Source of the DNA: Kingdonia uniflora | Taxonomy: Eukaryota; Streptophyta; Magnoliopsida; Ranunculales; Circaeasteraceae | Reading direction: 5' to 3' | Length of the DNA stretch: 64,000 nt | Assembly (NCBI GenBank): GCA_014058105.1 | Contig: JACGCM010002202.1 | Location: forward strand, 434,001 to 498,000 | Shown here: positions 9,293 to 18,900 of the stretch, piece by piece | How the letters are laid out: every line of letters starts with the position of its first letter | Position numbering within the stretch: position 1 is the stretch's first letter | Made by a program: the position numbers and the translations under genes | The notes under the pieces: generated by a model | Database searches by the model: none | What the model was told of the DNA's origin: nothing | What the model saw: the letters and a program-made list of their open reading frames with translations, nothing else

Positions 9293-12200
9293 CTACGCTG
9301 CCGTTGTTGCCTTTTTCACTGTATTATCAGTCGCCTCAAATACTACTGAGCTATCTAAAATGCCATCAAAACAAATTGTGGTATCACCCTTGGTTTTCAC
9401 CGTACCAACCAATGAATTGTTATTCTCTTCAATTTCATCTGAGGAACCGAAAATGTCCTCAAAGAATTTTTTTAATGAAGACACGGTATCAGCATCGGTT
9501 TTCACCATACCAACCAATGAATTATTCTTCTCCTCCTCAAATCCTCCTGAGTTATCGAAAATGCCATCCATTGTGTTATTTTCCCCAGTCTTTTCGTTAC
9601 TCCCATCAAAGAAATAAGCAATGTTATCCACAAAATCGACGTCACTGAATAAGTCTGGTAAATCTCCCGATTTTTCCAAGGGTATATTTGGAACTGGAAT
9701 TTGGCTATACCTGTATCCACAATCCGTACATAAGCTCCACGAGGATGCTTCCATGTGGTCCATCGTTGTGGGTTCGACGGGGAGGTTCAGTGTAGGAATC
9801 TGAGCTACTTGGGATTCTGTAAAATGGGACTGAGCTATTGGTGATTCAGTGAAATTGAAATCGTGCGACTGGGGCAATGGTAGGTTCAGATTTGGTGGCT
9901 GTGTTTGAAGATGGGGCCTAAGGTAACGGCCGATGTCAAAGTTTGTCACCGCGCTGAGTCCTCTTAACTCTATCGCCGCTATGTCATACGCTGCTGCGGC
10001 TTCCTCCTGAGTATCTGTTCAAAATATAGGACTTTGGCTTACAAACTATTCTACCAAGGAAATATCATTTATATGCAGCATTGGTAGGAAAACCGATATA
10101 TCACATAAACGAAATATCTCATAAATTTATTTTCTTTTAGCGTAAAATAGAGGAAGATAATAGCTAGGTTGGTACTACCACTTACTGTAAGTTCCCAAAT
10201 AGAGGTACTTGTTCCCGAAAACACGGCCAATTCGTGCCTCCCACCGGCCGTTGTGATGGTGCCTGTAAAACAATCCGACAACACAATGTGGGTCATAAAC
10301 CTATGATAAAAACCAAACTTCAAATATACTATATTTAGTCAAAGCGTGTCAAGACCTGGCAACCCCACGGTACTTGGAAACTCCTCTAGAGAAACCGCTA
10401 CTCCGTCGTCGAAGCGTAGCCAAATACTCTTCTCGGGACACTTGTTGCATGTCTTGATAATCCTTTGTGTATGTATCCAACTGGAACATTTTTACCAAAT
10501 TTTGAGAAAATAAATCAATGTTAACGGTGTCATTATCTCCCTTACCAATACAAGCACGTTAAAGGTGGCAAGTTATTTATTTTGCAACAAAATTTGGGAG
10601 AAATCAAATCCTTTCATAATTTCACTAGAAATCTAGCTTCGAAATTTTTACCCAATTTTCCAAACTATTAAGTCTCCATGTTTACCGATAATTTCACTGT
10701 CAAAGAGCCTAGCATATAATTTAATTAGATAATGGAAAAAATAATAATACCGGGAAATTCAAGATAACTTCTGTGCCCCAGTACTTGAGAGCAGCAAGAT
10801 CGTAGGTATGAGCAGCAGCCTCTTCATTATCATAAGCTCCTACATGCACAATTTTGGTACTAATCATATATTTGGTTACTGATAACTTCCTTATTAACTT
10901 TTGTCATCCAAAAACCACAAAATAACTAAACTTTTTAAAGGAAATTTCCCAACTTTTTAGCAAAAAAAATCACCGCTATTTCTTCATTTTCAAAACCTTT
11001 CTTTTCCCGAGGAATGCCAGAGGGAGAGGAGACACGAGGTAGGTTTAGGAGTGGCAACGAGGGCGGGTTAGCCAATACCATTCCGTTTAAATTCATCAGT
11101 TCCAACTGCCCCAATTACCATTTTTCGAAATTGGTAACAATTTAAAGTTTTGGCGCTCCACAAACCCACCTAGTCAACTATAAATTAAATGTCATATTCT
11201 CAATTCAAGGGTTAGAGCAACTCCTAAAGTGCCTCACTACCTTGGATTTTAAGCTGCCACATCACATTTTCGTCCTCCAACTGACTTGGATTTGAGTCTC
11301 AAAATCCAAGTCTCAGCCTTGGAATTCAAGACTCGGTCTTGGATTTTTAAGACGCGATTGGGTGCCTGTTTTGTTTTTAAACAGGCGCCTAAGACTTAGG
11401 CGCCCAATTTAAAAAAAAAAATCAAATCAAATTGGGCGCCCAAGTGTTATGCGCCTGTTTGAATTAGTTTTAAATACAAGTCAAGTACTCTTGGAGGAAA
11501 TTGAGTCTGATTACCTTGGATTTGGCCTTTTTGTATCCAAGGCCAGTCAGACACTTTAAGAGATGCTCTTAATAATGAAAGGAAATTATAAACAGCGGGG
11601 TGACGGGCCATGTTTATAAAACACAGATAACATATTTGCCCCAATTATAAACGGGTTTTTTTTAATTTTACCCAGCCGCTCATACCCGAATATATTCTAC
11701 CAAATTGTCACTAACAATTTAAATGGCTGAAAAATCCTTAATTTCTTCTTCTCATCGATTGGTACCTTTATAATTTTTACATACTAAGGATGGGTATTGT
11801 TGGAATATAGAAAAGAAAAAGAAAAACACGTCAAGTTGATGCTTAGAGCATCTCCAGCAGTTGTAAATTTAGGTGTGGGTTGGGTTTTGTTGTCAGAGGA
11901 AACCCAATACCCACACTAAAACCCTTTCAGCAGGTGAAAAACCGGGTGTGGGTTCCTTGCATGGCGTTGTTAGAACTTAACCGAGTGTGGGGAGCACACA
12001 CTCAAAAAAATGAGTTTGGTGGAGTTTAAAACACTGCGCGAACTAAAAAATAATGCGTAGATTAAATATTTATTTTTTGGTGTGTGAGAGGAGATGAATA
12101 ATTGTGCATACTAAAGAATACCGCGCAGACAAAATTTTTTTTTTTAAATAAAGATCATCACACACTCTTGGAAGAGTTGAGTTTGGGTTGGGTTTTTATT

Positions 12201-13047
12201 TTTAACAAATGGTGGGCCGAACTCGTAGCTTACACTCCACTGCTAGAGATGCTCTTACCCAAGCCACTACTATAGGCTCCGGCAGCCACTTCTAAAGAAA
12301 AATTTCTGTTTTGATTCAGGATCATATAACCAAATAGTAAATTAATTAAATAATTGAAAACAAAGGTATCTCATGGCATTTCATCATTTTCACTTTTAAT
12401 ACAATGAGAAACACAACACCCAAAATCAAATTAGCCAGTTTGCTTTTAAAAAATATCACTATCAGCCACATTAGCAGATATTACAGATTAGTACCAAAAT
12501 GCTTACCCAAATAAACTGGAAACGTGAGAAAAGAGCATGGAGAACGATACAGTTGCAGCATCAGATGACAACCATCACAAAAGCAAATTAAATTAATTAG
12601 AGTAACTCAGAACAACAGAAGCAGCAGCAGAAGTAAATAAATTAAATTACTTAATTACTAAAAAAAAGTTTACCTTGTCTTCCTTTTCTGTTCTGGATGG
12701 GATTCCAAGCCGCTTTATCCCAGAGATGAGCTTCATATCTCCCTGTCCATCTATGCCTGATCATCACATGCATCACATTACATATTACAAAACAGACTGA
12801 CTGACATTCATAGTAAATAAAGAACTAGAGATACAGCAAGTTATTATTATTACCTTGTAACACCGCGGTAAATGGAGCTTCTTTTGCCAGGAGTACTGGT
12901 AGTGAACAGCTGCTTATTCGGGGTAGTTGCATTGATGTTGATTCTTTTCGTCCGTCGTGTTCTTGGTTTCACTAACACTGGTTGATTAGGAGATGGAGGA
13001 GGAAGGGCAACACAAAATGAAGCTGCAGAAGGAGATGGTCTTCTCAT
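9293..13047 (-). CDS. WRINKLED-like AP2-domain transcription factor, seven exons with a 9-nt micro-exon
   Basis: Exons, minus strand: 13047-12854, 12756-12674, 12515-12507, 10839-10751, 10480-10356, 10262-10186, 10014-9293; 1299 nt, 432 aa, all junctions GT-AG and in frame. AP2 domain 1 (about residues 57-125) starts [20 protein letters not shown]; its VYL is encoded by the micro-exon. AP2 domain 2 (about 158-217) has [20 protein letters not shown]. The linker [17 protein letters not shown] and the C-terminal acidic patch [18 protein letters not shown] fit the WRI1/WRI3/WRI4 group, nuclear activators of glycolytic and fatty-acid or cutin genes. The AAIELRG stretch has Leu where the family usually has Tyr, and the exon 5 donor is CAG|GTCTTG, a weak site. 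The C-terminus carries a small duplicated segment ([14 protein letters not shown] / [14 protein letters not shown]). Closest subgroup by eye is WRI3/WRI4. Confidence 0.93.
11215..11568. mobile_element. Tourist-like MITE, family 1, copy A (in WRI-like intron 3)
   Basis: 354 bp. Ends are GAGCAACTCCTAAAGTG... and, inverted, GAGCATCTCTTAAAGTG. TTA is duplicated at 11212-11214 and 11569-11571. The interior repeats CTTGGATTT in both orientations, giving a long hairpin. The same family is found at 14741-15141. TTA target and GAGCAT ends fit the PIF/Harbinger superfamily. Confidence 0.85.
11846..12254. mobile_element. Tourist-like MITE, family 2 (in WRI-like intron 3)
   Basis: 409 bp. Left end GAGCATCTCCAGCAGTTG, inverted right end GAGCATCTCTAGCAGTGG, TTA duplicated at 11843-11845 and 12255-12257. 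Its ends resemble the terminal repeat of the Harbinger element at 3746, which has GAGCATCCACAGCAGCTG, so that element type could have mobilised it. Confidence 0.88.
12507..12515 (-). other. 9-nt micro-exon encoding VYL of the WRI-like gene
   Basis: TTTATTTGG on the minus strand, preceded by CCAG and followed by GTAAGC. Joined to exon 2 (ending ...CAAG) and exon 4 (starting GAGCTTAT) it gives Gln-Val-Tyr-Leu-Gly-Ala-Tyr. A 9-nt exon for VYL is a known hallmark of WRI1-type genes. Automated gene finders usually miss it, which breaks the frame. Confidence 0.93.
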
Positions 13048-13460
13048 CTTGAACCTTTTTTTTTTAACAAAGAGAGAGATTTGAGAACTGAAACAAGGGT
13101 TTGGTTTGGTTTGGGGTTTAAGTTCAAGTCTTAGTGAGTTAGACTCTGAGAAGGTTTGAGATTCACTAACTATGGTTAAAGTTTGCTAACCATAATTAAC
13201 ATAATTTCCCCCAACACTTGGCTGATATGTATACATGCAACCAATGAGGCTTCACTCTTCTCTCTTCTCTCTTCTCTCTCTCTTTCGGGTGTAAGTTAAT
13301 AGTTGACAACAGGGTTTTATTTCGTTGATATGTAGTTCATCTTGGTAACTTGGGTTGGTTTTGTTGTATTGTTTGTTTCTACCAACTGGAGAGAGTAGTA
13401 ATACTTGATACTGCACAAGGGCCACGTTGTATATGAATATGAGCGTCACTAACGTTGAGC
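13048..13460 (-). promoter_or_regulatory. Upstream region of the WRI-like gene
   Basis: Minus-strand 5' flank. It holds a pyrimidine/purine-skewed (GA)n tract at 13256-13284 and a GGTTT-repeat stretch at 13095-13120, both common in plant leaders. I cannot fix the transcription start or a TATA box. Confidence 0.4.
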
Positions 13461-14740
13461 CAAATTACAGACTTGTCATGCGCTCTTATTGTTGTAGTCC
13501 ACGTTCCAAACATGCAAAATGGAGGGTAGAGAAGCCATATGAGAAATCGAGTGGGAAACGACTATGAAGCCCAGTAATAAGCGAATTTTAAGACCACTAA
13601 GGAATGGTTCCCATTACGAACATTTCAATGATTTAAACATAGCTGCATGGCAAGTTTTGAAGTTTAGGGGGGCCAAGGCCAGGTCTGCCAGTATCCGAAT
13701 AAATAAAAAATTGGTAGTACATTTTACTTTTTAAGAAAAACTTAACTTTTATTAACTAAAATGTGAGGATTTGAGCCTTGATCTTTGATCATGCTAAGTA
13801 ATTTTAACCAGCAACTCATCATAACTTGTGTAGCTTTGGGAGATTTTCTATATACACTTCTTTACTAATTGGCGGGACTTATTTTGCCTAAAATTTAGGT
13901 GTGTGTGGTAAAAGCCCTACAGTAAAGGGAAGTTTCTTGCAGTCAGGTTCAATTGACCATCCTGGAACACCCTTGGTTCCCCCCGTGCATGAGAGTAGTC
14001 TAGTAGAGCTTAGGTAAGACAAGCTGAAAAATTATAAAGCCAGTGTGAATTTTAATCCCATCAGCGTTCGACAACTACGAAATTATATAGACCAGCTCAC
14101 CAAGCCGACTCGGAGTCGTAGGTAATGGCTCCTAACACAGTATTGTATGTTCACCGAGCCACACTAGCAGTAGGGGTGTGAAATGGACCGGGATAGGACA
14201 AACCCGACCCTAGAATGTTAAGGCCCTTATAAAATTAGGGTTGGGTGAATGCATTAAGGGCTGGCCTGGCCCTGCTCTAGTGTTAAGACTTAGGACCGGG
14301 TTTAGGTCTAGGCTTAGGATGGGACCGTTGGGCCGACTTTAGTAACTATTTCAAAAAATATATAAAGTAAGAAAATAAAAATCATATTAAACTCTTAGAA
14401 TATTATACATATAATTCTTTTAGCAAAATCACTAATAAATTTAGTTGGCAACCGGATATTACTCGATTTTGATCAAAGAAACTTGTACTGTGTTTTTCTT
14501 CTTCTTGAGGTACCTAGAAATAGTTATCCGAGCCGACCCGATCCAGTCCGTCATGCTTAAATCTTTCACAAATTTAAAATCCTTGCAATATTAAGTTCTA
14601 CAAATTAACAATGGAGCACACCTTTATAAACCATGGACACTATACATTTAACATATATAAAAAATAGACAATACATACCTATAAATAAAAAAATGATGCA
14701 TTATATATATAAAAAATAAGAGAAAGTTAGAGACTTATTA
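13461..14740. other. Intergenic with old repeat debris
   Basis: No gene seen. From about 14172 the text GTAGGGGTGTGAAATGG followed by GGGCC/GACCC-rich sequence (to about 14350, with related text at 14525-14560) looks like the end of a common plant transposon-derived repeat, but no matching far end or target duplication could be paired. Confidence 0.4.
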
Positions 14741-15141
14741 GAGCATATCCTAAAGTGCCTCACTGACTTCGTTCAAAAAAAGCCAAATCCAAGTCAATGA
14801 AGTTCTATTTCTTCCAATAGTATATAACTTGGTTTTTATAACAGGCGCTCAATATGTATTTTTTTATGTTTTTTTCATCAGACACCTAACTGTTATGTGC
14901 CTAATTTGAATTAAAAAAAAAACACAACAATTGGACGCCCGATTATAAAACAAACATACACCCAACACTTGGGCACCCAATCGCGATATAAAAAAATAAG
15001 CTTGAGTTTTTGAGTTTTGGAATCCAATACTCAACCTTATTTTTTGAGTTGAAAATCCAAGTCAATGAGGTATTATTGGAGCCCAACAATCCTATATGGC
15101 ACATTGGAATCCAAGTTGGTGAGACACTTTAGGAGATGCTC
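14741..15141. mobile_element. Tourist-like MITE, family 1, copy B
   Basis: 401 bp. Left GAGCATATCCTAAAGTGCCTC, inverted right GAGCATCTCCTAAAGTGTCTC, TTA duplicated at 14738-14740 and 15142-15144. Same family as 11215-11568: both share the AAGTGCCTCACT opening and a CAATCGCG core. Confidence 0.87.
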
Positions 15142-15174
15142 TTATACATGATCAATATGTATATACCATCGCTA

Positions 15175-15280
15175 ACGGATCTGGTCATGGTGAATCATAA
15201 TCCGATCAAATTAATAACTATTCGGATCGGATCGGATCGGATCATGGGTCAAGCCCAATCCATTGACATCCCTAATTTAA
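15175..15280. repeat. GGATC-rich repeat fragment
   Basis: Tandem CGGAT units (four at 15224-15243) next to AATCCATTGACATCCCTAA, the usual edge of a common plant GATCCGGAT-type repeat. Its other end was not found. Confidence 0.4.
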
Positions 15281-15411
15281 TGATTGGAGCTTACGAGATG
15301 ATGGTGCATTGGGTTTCTTCCCACCAAAGCTATCCCCAAACGCAATCCTTGAAAGATACCAGGTGTCAGTCAATCAAGCTGTGGCCCCACCCTCCAAAGT
15401 TGGTGTTTCTT

Positions 15412-15908
15412 TTGCCGCGGTAACGGTAAATTTAAGTATTCAGAAATTATAAAGGCGCCAAATTTGGCGGTAAAGAAACCTACCGCATCACACGTGTCTC
15501 AATCTGGGTCGTTGATGGTGAATAGATGGTCGATGGTGAAAACCATGGCATGTATGTATGTTGTTTTTTTCCCGCGCGAGTTAGAGAGAGAAAGGAGGGA
15601 AAACAGAACGAGAGAGGGTTTTGTGTTGTTGTTTTGAAACAAACCCTCGTTTCATCAGACTCCGATTCACACACATCTCTTCGTTCCCAAATCGAATCCA
15701 AAATTAGGGTTTCGTTTTCTTCGATTCTCCCAAATCTAGCCGTGGATCTAAATCTCAGTGATTCGTTGAAGAAATTGGAGATCTAGGTGTTCTTCTTTGT
15801 TGTTGAGATCTGCAAATCTCAGGTGAGTTTCTTTCTAACTCTCTCTCGCTCTCGCTAAGTTTCGATTTCTGATTGAAGGTTGATTTTGTTAGGTTAGGAT
15901 CTTTGAAG
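15412..15908 (+). promoter_or_regulatory. RBR promoter and 5' leader with E2F-type sites and a leader intron
   Basis: Two E2F sites lie back to back: GGCGCCAAA (15454-15462, inverse of TTTGGCGCC) and TTTGGCGG (15463-15470). A third, TTTCCCGCGC, is at 15568-15577. E2F factors are the partners of RBR proteins, and E2F control of RBR genes is known in plants, so this suggests feedback. A likely leader intron runs from the donor CAG|GTGAGTTT (after 15821) to an acceptor TTAG just before GATCTTTGAAG (about 15897). The first ATG of the leader exon after it is the RBR start at 15909. Confidence 0.75.
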
Positions 15909-18900
15909 ATGGAGGAATCAATGATGCCGTCGATCTCTTCTTCGAGTAATTCGCGATACGATGAAGGAAGAGACGTGATGGAAGCGCGATTAGAAGATCT
16001 ATGCAAGGTTTGATTTTTGTTTTATTTTTTCATTTTTTTTTTTTTCATTTTAGGTTTTTGTTTAATTTATGAGTTATGATATTCTTAAGGATTTTTGTTT
16101 AGACATCTGTGACATTTGTTGATTTGATTATTACAGATTGGACTAGGTCTTGGTGATAATTTGTTTGCGTCGGCGATGAAATTGTTCAGAGAAAGCAAGC
16201 ATATTTTGTTGGCGAATATGTCGTCGATTGGAAGCGGATCGGTACTTTTCATTTCGCTGTATTTAATTGGTTTCTTGTTTTAGTTTAAATTGACCGAACG
16301 GTTATTTTTTTGATTTGTCGCAGCCGGAGGAAATCGAACGGTTGTGGCTGGCGTCCGTTTTGTACTCAGTGAAGAAATTAGGTCAGGAGAGTGGGAAAAA
16401 TGAGGAATTTACGTTATCTCGGATTTTGAGGGCTTCAAAGCTAAAGTACGGTTATTTACAACTTTACTATGTAAATCATTAAAGAAAATCTACAGATTTT
16501 GTAATCAAATGTTGATTTTTTAATTTGCCATTTGTCTTGTAGCTTCACGGATTTCTTTAAGGAAATGCCCCAGTTTTTTCTCAAGGTTGGTCCGATTTTA
16601 AGCAACCTTTATGGCGCAGATTGGGAAAAGAGACTTGAGGTATATTATGAATGGAGTGTGCGAGAAATCCGGCTTGTTTTTTCTTTTGCGTTTTAATTTT
16701 TTTGGACATGTTATTTATTATTTTCCAATGTAATTTCTATTTTAGGTAAAGGAGCTGCAAGCTAATTTTGTGCATTTGAGCCTTCTAAGCAAGTAAGCAT
16801 TCTTCCCGTTTGTACTCTCTACATACTGGTTTACTTATTAGTCCTGCAAAACAATTTTAGTATATCGTTTCCCCAGTTTGACCGCTACTTGTTTTGTCAG
16901 TTATTATCTAGAAGCTTGGGACAGTATCATAGTTATAAGTTTCTCTCGGTGGTGATCTTCTATGTATATGTATAGATTGAGTATCCATTTTAAGTGTTTC
17001 ATCTTATCTTAACTTGTACGAGCCTGACTTGCAAACATGAATGCGAAGGAAACTATAATGAGTATTTTTTAATCTTACCTTAACTTGCAGTCTTTGTTGT
17101 TGACATATATCAGATTATGCCTCAACTTGTGTAATATCCATATTTCCTGAATGACTTATCGTTTAATTTCAAGTTTCCATTTATTCCTGATATTCATAGG
17201 TAATAAGGGTCATATTTATATACCAAATTCTGCGACTAATCCCACTGGGCCGTGCAATACCCCGCACGCCATACATTCTAATTTGAACCGGAATAGTTCC
17301 TGGCACGTATCCCGCGTTGCTAGAAAATTAAAAAGGTTCCATTTAAACACTGGAAAATAAAATGAACATATGGTCTTGTAAATACTGATATAAACGAAAG
17401 AGATGCTTTAATAAATTTATGACTCTGTAATATACTTATGACTATGAAATGCTAGATCCTTGCTCAGAAGCATCAAAGTAATGTATCATTTCTTCAGTAA
17501 GTTGATGATGTCCCAATCTGAACTGTAGAGATGGTGCTCTTAAGTTATAACTATATCAGAAAAGTTCTTTGCCTAGCAAATTTTATATCACATGTCATGT
17601 CTAACAGTTTTTTAGAAAAATGGAGAAAATAAACTAATTGATCAAGGTCTTATCTTTCTTTAACAGTCATTGCCAATCTTTCTAATTGCTTGGATTATCA
17701 TGCATTTTCTCTTTCCTGCTGTATATTTCCATTAGCAAAATAAAAAATTGGATTGCAGAAAAAAATTTAATGATTGCACTTCAGTTTTGCATTTTCTAAT
17801 CAACTATGCTCATTTAGTAGATTATGTTTTTTTGTTCAGTATGTAAATTATGTATACTGGCTTGCACTAACCTACTGTTCCAGAAGTTTAGACCTATGTA
17901 GCCATGTTGCTTATTTTCTTGTGGTTCGTAGGTCCTACAAACGCGCATTTGGGGAGTTCTTTTTGAGAAGCGAGCCAAATAGTGGCAGGGGGGCAGTATT
18001 CTCCGCCACCACAGGCTGTATGTCTGGTTACTATCGTTTTGGATGGCTGCTGTTTTTGGCGCTCCGCATCCATGCTTTCAGCAGCTTCAAGGACCTTGTG
18101 ACATCTACAAATGGATTGGTCTCTGTATTGGTGAGTTACACTCCTTTGTAGTTACGCAAAATTTCATCAACTAGTAGGGCTTGGATGATAATTAGTGATC
18201 AAGTAGGATATTTTTTTTCTTATAAAAGTGAGGACACCTTAGAACTTGGGGATTCTGTGTATTGTACATCTTATTATGTAATTGTATTATAGCTCAAAAT
18301 ATCAGCAGAAAGATTTGATATTCCATTATTTTATATTTTATGAACAACATATATATTGGTAGTGGTAGATATTTAGATATATCAAAAGAAGGGCTGATTG
18401 ATATATCCGAAGGATTCAATATGTTGTTCCTTAATTTTCACCTTTATTTGGTTTATTATAATAATCATGAAGAAAAAAACGTGATATATGAATATATGAA
18501 TACATGATTGTATTCTGATTCAAATTTATGACAGGGTATCCTATTTCTTCATGTACCTGCTCACTATAGGAACTTTTCGCTCCATGATTCAGCGGGTTTT
18601 GGTATGTCTTCCATATTTTTAAATGCGTACTTTAGTTTTCATGATTGATCTTCCATTAATATTTCTAACTGGCGTTGATATCATTAATTATTATTATCTG
18701 GTTCAGTTAGGAGAAATGGCAAAGGTGTAGACCTTCTTGCATCTCTCTGCAACAGTTATGATACATCTGAAGACGATTTGCGGAAAACAATGGAGAAAAC
18801 CAATGGTCTAATAGTGGATATATTGAAGAAGAAACCTCGTTTGGCATCAGGATATAAAACCGCAAATTTAGAGAACATTAACACAGGTTAGTTAGGATTT

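Noticed and set aside
9304..9803. Several plus-strand frames of 60-114 aa
   Set aside because: They lie fully over exon 7 of the WRI-like gene on the minus strand and have low-complexity composition.
14172..15280. One hAT-type MITE from GTAGGGGTGTG to CATCCCTAA with the MITE 14741-15141 inside
   Set aside because: The edges look related, but no 8-bp target duplication matches, so I kept two separate repeat fragments.
15526..15786. 86-aa plus-strand ORF before RBR
   Set aside because: Falls in the RBR leader; low-complexity and ends before the start codon. Perhaps an upstream ORF, but no support for a product.
17774..18151. 125-aa ORF as a separate gene
   Set aside because: It is RBR exon 6 with intron sequence read through on the left and right.
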